A DNA stretch of 64,000 nt from Methylobacterium sp. J-070 (lineage in GTDB: Bacteria; Pseudomonadota; Alphaproteobacteria; Rhizobiales; Beijerinckiaceae): NCBI RefSeq assembly GCF_022829385.1, contig NZ_JAKSXX010000246.1, forward strand, positions 62,001-126,000, written 5' to 3'. A model generated the notes under the pieces. It worked only from the letters and a program-made list of their open reading frames with translations. It searched no databases and had not been told where the DNA came from. This document shows, in pieces, positions 1 through 8,529 of the stretch (its first letter is position 1; every line of letters starts with the position of its first letter). A program made the translations under genes and the position numbers.

Positions 1-296
1 GTCGGCCCGGTATCGGGCACGCCGGCCCGCGCGTAGTTCAGGCCGCGGGCCAGGATGCGAGCGGTGGTGGTCTTGCCGACCCCGCGGACGCCGGTGAGCA
101 TCCAGGCCTGCGGGATGCGGTTGGCCGAGAATCCGTTGGCCAGCGTCCGGACCATCGGCTCCTGGCCGATCAGATCGCCGAAATTGGTCGGGCGGTATTT
201 CCGCGCGAGCACCCGGTAGGGCGTCGCCGCGCTGGCGGGGCTCGCGAACCCGGGCAGGCCCGGCTCGTCGTCAGGCGTGCCGGTCGAAGCGTCCAT
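1..296 (-). CDS. dnaX: DNA polymerase III subunit gamma/tau, N-terminal part (cut by window edge)
   Basis: Clamp-loader ATPase subunit of the replicative polymerase. The reverse strand from an ATG at 296 reads a short Ala/Pro/Gly-rich leader, then YRVLARKYRPTNFGDLIGQ, the hallmark opening of gamma/tau, then the P-loop segment TGVRGVGKTTTARILARGLN. Only about 98 codons are present; the rest of the AAA module and the tau extension lie outside the window. Its 5' end faces the SRP RNA gene on the same strand, a neighbourhood common in bacteria (ffs-dnaX-ybaB-recR). Identity is clear despite truncation by the window boundary. Confidence 0.93.
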   Translation of the reverse strand, partial: MDASTGTPDDEPGLPGFASPASAATPYRVLARKYRPTNFGDLIGQEPMVRTLANGFSANRIPQAWMLTGVRGVGKTTTARILARGLNYARAGVPDTGP

Positions 297-345
297 GCCG
301 TATCGGGTCGGGCTGCCGAGCGCCAGGAAACGAGGCAAGAAATGA

Positions 346-442
346 GGTGGGAGGCTGGACGAAGACCCGCTCGGTCTCGTTAGGGCTGCTTCCTTCCGGA
401 CCTGACCCGGTTGGCGAGTGAAACGTCCCTCGCCAACCCCCC
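346..442 (-). ncRNA. ffs: Signal recognition particle RNA, small bacterial type (4.5S RNA)
   Basis: RNA scaffold of the signal recognition particle, binding Ffh and targeting membrane proteins. On the reverse strand the universally conserved Ffh-binding (domain IV) core GGTCAGGTCCGGAAGGAAGC appears intact (about 376-397), including the GGAA tetraloop and the asymmetric loop. The flanks can pair: GGTTGGCGAG near the 5' end with CTCGCCAACC, and the 3' end closes with CCAGCCTCCC. The size, about 97 nt, fits alphaproteobacterial SRP RNA. It lies about 50 nt upstream of dnaX on the same strand. The exact ends are estimated from pairing, not measured. Confidence 0.93.
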
Positions 443-688
443 GCCGGCTATATGGCCGGGGCGTCCGCCGAACGCAAGCGCCGCCCGGCGCCCCGTCGCC
501 GGTCCAGCGGCGGGGCCGAGCCGCCCGGACGTCCGAGCCGCACCGGCGCGTGGCGGATCGCCCGCGGCGAACAGGTTTCATTGCCCGGTGCCCGATGGGC
601 GGCGATCCTCTTGAGCCCGCTCCGATTCTCCCCCACAGCTTAGGTGCTCGCGGGACCAGCCCGGCCCCGCGTCGAGGAATGGCGTCCC

Positions 689-2227
689 ATGGTCACCCGC
701 GTCGCCACCGTGGCCTTCGAGGGCATCGAGGCGCGGGCGGTCGACGTCCAGGTCCAGATCATCCCGGGCTCGGTGGTGTTCACGGTGGTCGGCCTGCCCG
801 ACAAGGCGGTGGCCGAGTCCCGCGAGCGGGTGCGCGGCGCCCTCATCGCCTCGGGGCTCGCGCTGCCGGCCAAGCGCATCACGGTCAACCTCGCCCCGGC
901 GGATCTGCCGAAGGAGGGCTCGCACTACGACCTCCCGATCGCGCTCGGCGTCATGGCGGCGATCGGCGCGATCCCGGTCGACGCGCTCGGCGGCTACTGC
1001 GTGCTCGGCGAACTCGCCCTCGACGGCAGCATCACGGGGGTCAACGGCGTGCTGCCGGCCGCCATCGCGGCGGCTGCCCGGGGTCTCGGCCTGATCTGTC
1101 CGGCCTCCACCGGCCCGGAGGCGGCCTGGGCCGGCGGCGACCTCGACGTGCTGGCCCCGCGCTCGCTGATCCAGCTCGCCAATCACTTCAAGGGCAGTCA
1201 GGTCATGGCCCGGCCGGAGCCGTCCATCGCGGGCCCCGCCGGACCGCTGCCGGACCTCGCCGACATCAAGGGCCAGGAGGGCTCCAAGCGCGCGCTGGAG
1301 ATCGCCGCGGCCGGCAGCCACAACCTCCTGATGAACGGGCCGCCCGGCTCCGGCAAGTCGATGCTGGCCGCGCGGCTGCCCTCGATCCTGCCGCCCCTGG
1401 ACCCGCGGGAGCTGCTCGACATCTCGATGGTCCAGTCGGTGGCGGGCGAGCTCAGGGGCGGCGCGCTGTCGAACCGCCGGCCGTTCCGGCAACCGCACCA
1501 CTCCGCCTCGATGGCGGCGCTGGTCGGCGGCGGCCTGGGCGCGCGCCCGGGCGAGGTCTCCCTCGCCCATGGCGGCGTCCTGTTCCTGGACGAGCTGCCG
1601 GAATTCGCCCCGCAGGTTCTCGACGGCCTGCGCCAGCCCATGGAGACCGGCGCGGTGATGATCGCCCGGGCCAACCATCGCGTCACCTACCCGGCCCGTT
1701 TCCAGCTCGTGGCGGCCATGAATCCCTGCCGCTGCGGTCAGGGGCTGGAGCCGGGCTATGCCTGCCGGCGCGGCCCGAACGAGCGCTGCATGGCGCAGTA
1801 CCAGGCCCGGATCTCCGGCCCGCTGCTCGACCGGATCGACCTGCGCATCGAGGTCCCGGCGGTGACGGCGGCGGACCTGATCCTCCCGTCGCCCGCGGAG
1901 GGCTCGCGGGAGGCGGCCGGGCGGGTGGCGACGGCACGCGCCCTGCAATCGACGCGCTACGCCGGGCGGGGATTGCCGGCCGCCACCACCAACGCGACCT
2001 GCCCGGCGAACCTGATCGAGGAGGTCGCGAGCCCCGATGCCGACGGGACGGCGCTGATCCGGCAGGCGGCCGAGACCATGCGGCTCTCCGCCCGCGGCTT
2101 CCACCGGACCCTCCGCGTGGCCCGGACCCTCGCCGATCTCGACGGCGAGCCGCAGGTGCGCCGGCTGCACCTGGCCGAGGCCCTGTCGTACCGGGGCCGG
2201 GGCGACGGCACGGCGGCGGCCGCTTGA
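689..2227 (+). CDS. comM: YifB/ComM family Mg-chelatase-like AAA+ ATPase
   Basis: About 512 aa. It starts MVTRVATVAFEGIEA, the usual YifB/ComM beginning, so the ATG at 689 is preferred over an upstream in-frame ATG at 644. An N-terminal Lon-protease-like ChlI fold (VGLPDKAVAESRERVRGA) is followed by Walker A GPPGSGKS at about residues 217-224, Walker B LFLDELPEF, a zinc-type cluster (NPCRCG...CRRG) and a C-terminal Mg-chelatase domain (RGFHRTLRVARTLADL). In naturally transformable bacteria ComM is a hexameric helicase promoting branch migration of incoming DNA; in this genus that role is inferred. The stop codon overlaps the TTG start of the following kinase-phosphatase gene. Confidence 0.93.
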   Translation: MVTRVATVAFEGIEARAVDVQVQIIPGSVVFTVVGLPDKAVAESRERVRGALIASGLALPAKRITVNLAPADLPKEGSHYDLPIALGVMAAIGAIPVDALGGYCVLGELALDGSITGVNGVLPAAIAAAARGLGLICPASTGPEAAWAGGDLDVLAPRSLIQLANHFKGSQVMARPEPSIAGPAGPLPDLADIKGQEGSKRALEIAAAGSHNLLMNGPPGSGKSMLAARLPSILPPLDPRELLDISMVQSVAGELRGGALSNRRPFRQPHHSASMAALVGGGLGARPGEVSLAHGGVLFLDELPEFAPQVLDGLRQPMETGAVMIARANHRVTYPARFQLVAAMNPCRCGQGLEPGYACRRGPNERCMAQYQARISGPLLDRIDLRIEVPAVTAADLILPSPAEGSREAAGRVATARALQSTRYAGRGLPAATTNATCPANLIEEVASPDADGTALIRQAAETMRLSARGFHRTLRVARTLADLDGEPQVRRLHLAEALSYRGRGDGTAAAA

Positions 2228-3987
2228 GCGCCGCCGCACCGACCCGGCCGGCCCAGGACCTGACGGTCTCGATCGGCCAGCACAGCGCCGCCGGCCGCAA
2301 GACCGCCAACCAGGACTTCCACGGCATCCTCGTGCCGCCCCAGCCGGGCCTCGGCCGGAAGGGCATCGCCGCGGCGCTCGCCGACGGCATCAGCACCAGC
2401 GCGGCCGGAGCGGCCGCCAGCGAGACCGCGGTCAAGAGCTTCCTGGGCGACTATTACGCCACCCCGGACACGTGGTCGGTGAAGAGCTCGGCGCTGCAGG
2501 TGATCGCGGCGGCGAATTCCTGGCTCTACGCCCAGACGCGGCGCGGCCGCGACCCGAACGATGCCGACCGAGGCTACGTCACCACCTTCGATGCCCTGGT
2601 GCTGAAGGCGGCCACCGCGCACCTGTTCCACGTCGGCGACGGCCGGATCTGGCGCGTGGCCGGGCGCTCGCTCGAACAGCTCACGGAGGATCACCGGGTC
2701 GTCGTCTCAGCGGCGGAATCCTATCTCGGTCGCGCCCTCGGGGCGAACGGGCGGGTCGACATCGACTACCTGATGCTCGGGATCGAGCGCGGCGACGTCT
2801 TCGTGCTCACCACCGACGGGATCCACGAGCACGTGCGTCCGCGGGATATGGCGGCGGCGATCGCGGCGGCGGGCGATCTCGATGCGGCGGCGCGCGCCAT
2901 CGTCGAGGCGGCCCTGGCGGCCGGCAGCCCCGACAACCTCACGATCCAGATCCTGCGGGTCGAGTCCGTGCCGGAAGGGGAGCCGGCCGACCTGCTCGGC
3001 GGGATCGACGGGCTCGACCCGGCGCCGCTGCTCGACCCGCCGGCGGAGTTCGACGGCTACCGGCTCCTGCGAACCCTGCATTCCGGTCCGCGGAGCCGCG
3101 TCTACCTCGCGGAGGATCCGGCCGCCGGGGCGCGCGTGGCCCTGAAGGTCCTGTCCCACGACCTCCGCGACGACCCTGCGCAGCGGCGCCGGTTCGTGAT
3201 GGAGGAGTGGATCGCCCGCCGGATCGACAGCCCGCACGTGCTCAAGGCCCATCCGCAGACCCGGCGCCGTAGCCACCTCTATACGGTGATGCGCTACGTC
3301 GAGGGCCAGACCCTGACGCAGTGGATGCGCGACCACGCCGCGCCCGAGTTGGAGGTGGTGCGCGGCCTCGTGGAGCAACTCGCCAGGGGCGTGCAGGCGT
3401 TCCATCGCCGGGAGATGGTCCACCAGGATCTCCGTCCCGATAACGTGCTGATCGACGCGGCCGGGACGGTCCAGGTGATCGACTTCGGCGCCACCAAGGT
3501 CGCAGGCGTCATCGAGGGCGATCCGCGGATCGACACGGCCGACATCCTGGGAACGGTCCAGTATACGGCGCCGGAATGCTTCCTCGGCGAACGCTCGACG
3601 GCGGCGTCCGACGTGTTCTCGGTGGGCGTGATCGCCTACCAGATGCTGACCGGCCGGCTGCCCTACGGCGATGCCGTGCCCCGGGCGCAGACGGCGTCGG
3701 CCCAGCGCAAGCTGCGCTACGCGTCGGCCCTCACCGTGCGTCCGCTCCTGCCGGTCTGGATCGACGGCGCCCTGCGCAAGGCGGTCCACCCGAACCCCCA
3801 GCGCCGCTACCAGGCCCTCTCGGAATTCGTCCACGACCTCCGGCATCCCAATCCGGCGTTCACCGGTGCGAGGCGCTCCCCGTTGCTGGAGCGCGATCCG
3901 CTGCTGTTCTGGCGGCTGCTCTCGCTCGTCCTGCTGATCGCGGTTTTGACGCTGGCGGCCGTCCTGATCGCGCGCACGCCCCGGTGA
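2224..3987 (+). CDS. Bifunctional PP2C-type phosphatase / Ser-Thr protein kinase with C-terminal membrane anchor
   Basis: 587 aa from a TTG that overlaps the comM stop (TTGA); no ATG lies near the start of homology. Residues 12-246 form a PP2C phosphatase with metal-binding aspartates in ADGIS (D54), VGDG (D139), TTDGI (D198) and SPDNL (D237). Residues 278-540 are a Hanks-type kinase: VALKVL lysine K308, catalytic loop VHQDLRPDN (D402, with HQD in place of HRD), DFG-like IDFGA (D420) and TAPE. Residues 561-583 are one hydrophobic helix, so both enzymes should face the cytoplasm from a membrane anchor. The combination suggests one polypeptide that can add and remove phosphate. Substrates are unknown; coupling to comM is visible but its meaning is inferred. 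Confidence 0.88.
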   Translation: MSAAAPTRPAQDLTVSIGQHSAAGRKTANQDFHGILVPPQPGLGRKGIAAALADGISTSAAGAAASETAVKSFLGDYYATPDTWSVKSSALQVIAAANSWLYAQTRRGRDPNDADRGYVTTFDALVLKAATAHLFHVGDGRIWRVAGRSLEQLTEDHRVVVSAAESYLGRALGANGRVDIDYLMLGIERGDVFVLTTDGIHEHVRPRDMAAAIAAAGDLDAAARAIVEAALAAGSPDNLTIQILRVESVPEGEPADLLGGIDGLDPAPLLDPPAEFDGYRLLRTLHSGPRSRVYLAEDPAAGARVALKVLSHDLRDDPAQRRRFVMEEWIARRIDSPHVLKAHPQTRRRSHLYTVMRYVEGQTLTQWMRDHAAPELEVVRGLVEQLARGVQAFHRREMVHQDLRPDNVLIDAAGTVQVIDFGATKVAGVIEGDPRIDTADILGTVQYTAPECFLGERSTAASDVFSVGVIAYQMLTGRLPYGDAVPRAQTASAQRKLRYASALTVRPLLPVWIDGALRKAVHPNPQRRYQALSEFVHDLRHPNPAFTGARRSPLLERDPLLFWRLLSLVLLIAVLTLAAVLIARTPR

Positions 3988-4038
3988 CGGCGCGTCGCCT
4001 ATGCGGGTGCGGCGCCGGATCGGGCGAGCGGGGCCGTG

Positions 4039-4758
4039 TCAGGGATCGAGCTCGGGATAGTGCCGGAAGATGCCGTCCTCGCTGAACCGCACCCGACGGT
4101 CGCTCGCCAGGTAGGCGGCGATCCGGGGACGGGCCGCCACGGCCGCGTGCAGCCGAACGAGCCGCGGCGCGTCGCGCAACGCGGCCCGTGTCGCCTTCGG
4201 GAACGCGTAGTCGAGCCCGGCGATCAGCTGAAACAGCGACAGGTCGGCGTAGGACAGGCTGCAGCCGACCAGGGTCTCGCCGCCGTTGCCTGCCAGCACG
4301 CGCTCGAAATACCCGAAAAATTTCGGGAGGCGCTCGGCCCGGAATGATTCGGCGCGGCGTGCGGCCTCCGGCTTCTGATCCGCATAGTATAGGCCGACAC
4401 CCAGAGGATGGTGGGTCTCGTGCGCCTCGTTCACCGCATCCGCGATGGTGAGCTGGAGCTGATGGGTCCAGATCCGGTCCGCCTCCGAATCGCCGACGAG
4501 GCCGAGACGCGGACCCAGGTACAGGAGGATCGCGGCGGTCTGCCCGATGACGACGGCGCCGTCGCGCAGGAAGGGCGGCGCCAGCGGGGGCCGCGGGTTC
4601 TCGGGATCGGAGAGGCGGTCGAGCATCGGCGCGATGCCGCCGGCTTCGTCGTCGCGGCGGGCGACGTCGACATAGGGGACCCCGGACTCCTCCAGGGCCA
4701 ACCGGACGAACTCGCCCCGCCCCTGGATCATCGGCCAGTAGTGCAGTTCGTAGGGCAT
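4039..4758 (-). CDS. Glutathione S-transferase family protein
   Basis: 239 aa, cytosolic GST fold. The start MPYELHYWPMIQGRGEFVRL is the thioredoxin-like N-domain with the candidate active-site Tyr in ELHYWPM. The SNAIL-like glutathione-binding region is VIGQTAAILLYLG. The helical C-domain contains ADLSLFQLIAGLDYAFP. A longer upstream reading frame exists but the fold starts exactly at 4758, so that ATG is used. Such proteins conjugate or reduce electrophiles with glutathione; the substrate is unknown. It sits 26 nt downstream of a small secreted-protein gene on the same strand, so the two may be cotranscribed. Confidence 0.88.
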   Translation of the reverse strand: MPYELHYWPMIQGRGEFVRLALEESGVPYVDVARRDDEAGGIAPMLDRLSDPENPRPPLAPPFLRDGAVVIGQTAAILLYLGPRLGLVGDSEADRIWTHQLQLTIADAVNEAHETHHPLGVGLYYADQKPEAARRAESFRAERLPKFFGYFERVLAGNGGETLVGCSLSYADLSLFQLIAGLDYAFPKATRAALRDAPRLVRLHAAVAARPRIAAYLASDRRVRFSEDGIFRHYPELDP

Positions 4759-4784
4759 CCCCGGCGCTGGAGCCCCGGCTCCGC

Positions 4785-5231
4785 TCAGTTGCCCGGCGCG
4801 GCTTCCTCGGCGGCCTTGTCGACCGGCGGTTCGGCGCTGGCGACGGCCTTGCGCGCCAGCATCGGCTCGAGCCGCTGGGCGAGCTGCTGGTCGAGGTGCT
4901 TGGCGTAGGCGGTCTTGAAGTAGCGCTCGCCGGTCTTGGAGCCGTAGATCCGGTCGTGCGCCTGGATCATCGCGGCGACTTCTGGCCGGCAGAGGAAACC
5001 GGTGATGCCCGCCGCCTGGTACCAGCGGCCGGCCCGCGCCTCGGCGGTCGCCTTCGGGTTGGTCAGCACCGTGTCGGCGAAGCATTCGGTCGCGGCCTGG
5101 CGGAGCGGACCCAGAACCTTCTCGGCCGCCGCGGCGTCCACCGCCGGCTTGGCCGGATGCCGCTGAGGGCGCGCCTGTGCCGTCGGGACCAGAACGAGGA
5201 CGGCGAGCGTGGCGAGAATTGAAGTCTTCAT
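4785..5231 (-). CDS. Small secreted hypothetical protein
   Basis: 148 aa. It has a clear signal peptide, MKTSILATLAVLVLVPTAQA, with an AQA cleavage site near residue 20. The mature part is helical, with two cysteines (about 50 and 81) that could form a disulfide in the periplasm, and a charged, Ala/Glu-rich tail. No catalytic motif or family was recognised. It is probably periplasmic. The ATG at 5231 is chosen because the signal peptide begins there. It is followed by a GST gene on the same strand. Confidence 0.7.
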   Translation of the reverse strand: MKTSILATLAVLVLVPTAQARPQRHPAKPAVDAAAAEKVLGPLRQAATECFADTVLTNPKATAEARAGRWYQAAGITGFLCRPEVAAMIQAHDRIYGSKTGERYFKTAYAKHLDQQLAQRLEPMLARKAVASAEPPVDKAAEEAAPGN

Positions 5232-5354
5232 GCGGGCGGCCTCGTCGGGTTCCGAACCGCGTTCAGCATTCCCTCATGATTGCGTCGGGAACGGGGCTGA
5301 CGGCGCAGTCGGCGTGCCCGATCTTGGGCAAGATCCGGACCGTTTCGCGGCGCC

Positions 5355-5780
5355 TCAGCCGCGGCGCTCGGCGTTCCATCGCCCCCGGCATTGCAGAAGG
5401 CCCGACGAGACCCAAGTCCCGGCGCCGAATCCATCGAGGCCGAGGCGTCCGCGCACGTCGGCCGAGGAGGTGCCGTTCGAGATGGACCCCCGGATCGCAC
5501 CGCTGCCCGCGACCCCACCGTCGATCGTGAAGCCTATTCCGACGAAGCGCGGCCGCCCGCCCTCGATCTTCACCGGGTAGCGGTAGGCCCGATCGCAGGA
5601 GCCCGATTCGGTGATGATCTCCACGCTCCACGTGCCGTCGAACCGGGCCGCGTTCGCTGCCCGGTGGGGCGCGGCCGAGGCCGGGACCGTGCAGGCGAGG
5701 CCCAGGGCGGCGGCGACGCGCAATGCGCGGCTGTGCGCCGCCAGGCGCAGACGGTCGCGCCGGGGAGGGCGGTCCGTCAT
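5355..5780 (-). CDS. Secreted hypothetical protein with FDGTWSV repeat domain
   Basis: 141 aa. The N-terminus has an Arg-rich stretch and a hydrophobic segment ending in CTVPASA, consistent with a signal peptide. The mature domain begins FDGTWSVEIITESGSCDRAY and ends CRGRWNAERRG, a small beta-rich domain seen in many Rhizobiales hypothetical proteins; its two cysteines probably pair. Function is unknown. The ATG at 5780 overlaps the stop of the methylmalonyl-CoA mutase gene (ATGA), so its translation is probably coupled to that enzyme, although no functional link is evident. Confidence 0.72.
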   Translation of the reverse strand: MTDRPPRRDRLRLAAHSRALRVAAALGLACTVPASAAPHRAANAARFDGTWSVEIITESGSCDRAYRYPVKIEGGRPRFVGIGFTIDGGVAGSGAIRGSISNGTSSADVRGRLGLDGFGAGTWVSSGLLQCRGRWNAERRG

Positions 5781-7678
5781 GGCGCGCCCTGGTCCGCCGC
5801 AGCCCGCGCCGGCGCCCGCATGGCCGCGCGGAGCGCCTCGTTCAGCAGGGCGACGAGGTCGCATCCGGCGTGAAGGAATGCGCCGACCCCGGCCCGCTGC
5901 AGCGGCTCGATCAGGTCCCCCGGCTTGCCCGCGAGGTAGATCGTGGCGGCGCCGGCCCGCGACAGCGCCTCCGCTGCCGCGACGGCGCGCTTGGCGTAGA
6001 TCGCATCGGTTGAGCAGATGCAGGCGAGCGGGGCCCCGGAGGCCGTGAACGCCTCGGCGAGCACGTCCGCGTCGGCGTAGCCCTCGTTGGACAGGGCCTC
6101 GATGCCGCCCGCCGCGAAGGCATTGGCCGCGAAGGTCGCCCGCGCATTGAAAGCCGCGACCGGACCGAGGTTGGCCAGGAACACCGTCGGCCGTCGTCCG
6201 GTCTTGGCGAGGACGGCGTCGGAGGCGTCGCGCAGGGCTTCGTAGGGCTCGGCCAGGCGCTGGGACGGCAGGGCGTCGCTGGCGACGGCCGAGCCGGATC
6301 CGAAATTCGAGGCGGGCGGCGGGACCACGGGGGCCGCGTCGAGCACGGCGACCGCCTTCTCGGCGAGGTTCGGGAACTCGCTCGCACCCGTCAGCGGCTC
6401 GCGGCGGCTGGCGACGGCCTTCATCCGCGTCTCCCGGGTCAGCTCGATCCGGCGCTGCAGCTTGCCGACGCTGAGGGAGGCGACGATGCCCCCCTCCGCC
6501 TCGATCGCCTGGAACGCCTCCCAGGCCGCCTCCGCGATCTCGCCCGTCAGCGCCTCGAATCCGCCCGCTCCCGCGGCCGGATCGGCGACCCGGGCCAGAT
6601 GCGCCTCCTCGATCAGGACGATCTGGCTGTTGCGGGCGACGCGGCGGGCGAAGGCGTCCGGCAGCCCGAGAGCCTGCGTGTAGGGGAGGACCGCGACGCT
6701 GTCGGCCCCGCCCATTCCGGCCGCGGCCGCCGCCATACCGGTCCGGAGGATGTTCACGAACGGGTCGCGGCGGGTCATCATGCGCCACGCGGTCTCGGCG
6801 TGCAGGCGCAGGGGTTTCGGATCCAGGCCGCAGGCCTGCTCGACCCGGGCCCAGAGGCGCCGCATCGCGCGGAACTTCGCCACCGTCACGAACTCGTCGG
6901 CATCGGCCGCCAGCAGCACCCCGACGCGGTCGCGGGCGGTGCCGAGGTCCCCGCCGGCCGCCTCGAGGGCGCGCAGATAGGCCACGCCCGTGGCCAGCAC
7001 GGCGCCGAGCTCGGCCGCCTCCCCGGCGCCCGCCTCGTGGTAGGGGCGGCCATCGGCCAGGAAGGCCCGCCCGGTGAACCCCGCCGCCTCCAGCTCCGAG
7101 ACGGTCTCGGCTAGGCGCGGGGCGATCTCGCTCCAGACGGCGCCCAGGCTGCCCGTCGCCGCCAGGACCCCGACCGGATCGATGCCGAGATCGAGATCGT
7201 AGGACGACAGGTCCTCGCCCCGGCGCTCGGCCAGCGCGCGGACCAGACCGGCGGCCTCGAGCCCCCGGCCGCCGGCGTCGAGCCGCAGGGCGATCAGCGG
7301 CAGCATCACCCCCTTCAGCACCGCATCGAGGTCGTCGACGGTCATGGCGGTCAGGCCGTAGCCCCGGGCGCCGGGTGCCCCCGCGAAGGCGAGGACGAGG
7401 GCGTCGGCACCGCCTTCGAGGTCGGCCATCGCCTGGGCGTTCGCGACGGCGAACTCCGGGTGGTCGACCCGCTGGGCGATCCGCCAGGGTCCCGGCTCGC
7501 GCACCGGCTGCGGGGTCGGATCCGCGGGGCCGTAGAGCGGTTCGATCCGCAGGCCGTCGGCCGTCCGGGAGACCAGCCGCTTCTCGAAATCGGCGCCCTT
7601 CAGGACGCCTTCGACGAGGCCGAGCCAGCGCGCCCGGTCGGCGGGCTCGAACAGGTCGGCGAGCGGTCTGTCTTCCAT
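5777..7678 (-). CDS. mutA: Methylmalonyl-CoA mutase small (beta) subunit
   Basis: 633 aa. Noncatalytic partner of the B12-dependent mutase that interconverts methylmalonyl-CoA and succinyl-CoA, used in propionate breakdown and the ethylmalonyl-CoA cycle. The start MEDRPLADLFEPADRARWLGLVEGVLKGADFE is typical. A mutase barrel follows (RPYHEAGAGEAAELG; MMTRRDPFVNILRTGMAAAAAGMGGAD). The C-terminal B12-fold lacks the DxHxxG cobalamin-binding motif, as expected for the small subunit. The large catalytic subunit and meaB are not adjacent; unlinked subunit genes have been described in Methylobacterium. Further upstream in-frame ATGs exist but precede any homology. The promoter region holds three inverted repeats. 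Confidence 0.92.
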   Translation of the reverse strand: MEDRPLADLFEPADRARWLGLVEGVLKGADFEKRLVSRTADGLRIEPLYGPADPTPQPVREPGPWRIAQRVDHPEFAVANAQAMADLEGGADALVLAFAGAPGARGYGLTAMTVDDLDAVLKGVMLPLIALRLDAGGRGLEAAGLVRALAERRGEDLSSYDLDLGIDPVGVLAATGSLGAVWSEIAPRLAETVSELEAAGFTGRAFLADGRPYHEAGAGEAAELGAVLATGVAYLRALEAAGGDLGTARDRVGVLLAADADEFVTVAKFRAMRRLWARVEQACGLDPKPLRLHAETAWRMMTRRDPFVNILRTGMAAAAAGMGGADSVAVLPYTQALGLPDAFARRVARNSQIVLIEEAHLARVADPAAGAGGFEALTGEIAEAAWEAFQAIEAEGGIVASLSVGKLQRRIELTRETRMKAVASRREPLTGASEFPNLAEKAVAVLDAAPVVPPPASNFGSGSAVASDALPSQRLAEPYEALRDASDAVLAKTGRRPTVFLANLGPVAAFNARATFAANAFAAGGIEALSNEGYADADVLAEAFTASGAPLACICSTDAIYAKRAVAAAEALSRAGAATIYLAGKPGDLIEPLQRAGVGAFLHAGCDLVALLNEALRAAMRAPARAAADQGAP

Positions 7679-7980
7679 CGGATCGTCCCAGGCCGCGGCG
7701 TCTCGCGCACCGCTGTCTTCCGATTGCCTCGCATGCCGTCCCGCCGGAGGCAATCGCTGGACGGTTGAGGAAACCTCAAGCCGCAGGCGACCGGTTTTTG
7801 AACCGGACGGCGGTGGGTTCCGGTTACGCGTCAGCGGCTTCGAGTCGAGACGGCGATCCCGGCGTTCCGGCGCGGTCGGAAAGGCCCGCAATCCGTCCAG
7901 CCAAGGCAGCCAGACCGACCCCGCCGCGCGGACTCGCTTGGGCCGCCGCCCGCGTCCCGTGAAGGCCCGGGCCCCGTCGG
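7679..7980 (-). promoter_or_regulatory. Upstream region of mutA with three inverted repeats
   Basis: This 302-nt gap between the response regulator and mutA has no convincing gene. It contains a perfect 10-bp inverted repeat CGATTGCCTC/GAGGCAATCG (7721-7730 and 7747-7756, 16-nt spacer), TTGAGG-AAA-CCTCAA (7765-7779) and CCGGTT-TTTG-AACCGG (7791-7806). They lie 43-130 nt before the mutA ATG. They could be operators or 5' UTR structures; the assignment as regulatory is inference from position and symmetry. Confidence 0.4.
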
Positions 7981-8454
7981 TCAGGCCGGCGCGGGTGAGA
8001 ATCCGTCCGGACAGGCCGGATCGGCCCGGCCGGCGCGCCGGTCGGCCACGTAGTCGAGGGTGCTGGCCACGACACGCTCGGAATAGGGCTTGGCGATCAC
8101 CCCGATCGCCCCGGCGAAATCCTCCGGAATCCGCTTCGCGTTGGCGGTCATGAACACCACCGTCGTGCGCCGGTCGGCCGACAGGGCCCGGGCGACCTCG
8201 ATGCCGGTCGGGCCGTCGACCAAGTGGATGTCCACGAGGGCGACATCCGGCGTCGTCGACCGGCCTAGGGCGATGGCCTCCGCCGCAGTGCCGGCGACGC
8301 CCACCATGACGTGACCGAGATCTTCCAGAAGGCTCTCGAGTTCGAGCGCGATGAGCGCCTCATCCTCGACCACGAGGATGCGGAGGGCGGTTTCCGTACC
8401 GGCGTTCCCGATCCCCATGTCCACTCCGGACCCCGTGTCGACGCCGGACGCCAT
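7981..8454 (-). CDS. Single-domain response regulator
   Basis: 157 aa, receiver domain only. ILVVEDE provides the acidic pocket (E30, D31), VALVDIH the phosphoacceptor D75, VFMTAN the switch threonine T103 and IAKPY the conserved lysine K122. About 20 disordered residues precede the domain; an internal ATG at 8418 (MGIGNAGTE) is an alternative start. No output domain follows. It is 75 nt downstream of the LOV histidine kinase on the same strand, making it the obvious phosphotransfer partner. Output could be through protein-protein contacts or competition for phosphate; this is inferred. Confidence 0.87.
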   Translation of the reverse strand: MASGVDTGSGVDMGIGNAGTETALRILVVEDEALIALELESLLEDLGHVMVGVAGTAAEAIALGRSTTPDVALVDIHLVDGPTGIEVARALSADRRTTVVFMTANAKRIPEDFAGAIGVIAKPYSERVVASTLDYVADRRAGRADPACPDGFSPAPA

Positions 8455-8529
8455 GCCCGCTTTGGATCCAACGTCCGAGCCCTTCGTCGGCCCGACCGGC
8501 GCCGAGCTTGAAGGGTCAGAACCCGATTC

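Noticed and set aside
418..2223. 602-codon upstream extension of the phosphatase-kinase frame
   Set aside because: It runs out of frame through comM, and its translation is Arg/Pro/Gly-rich with no domain. Homology starts after 2224.
578..2239. Long open frame antisense to comM (553 codons)
   Set aside because: Arg/His/Gly-rich translation with no motif; it mirrors the high-GC codon pattern of comM.
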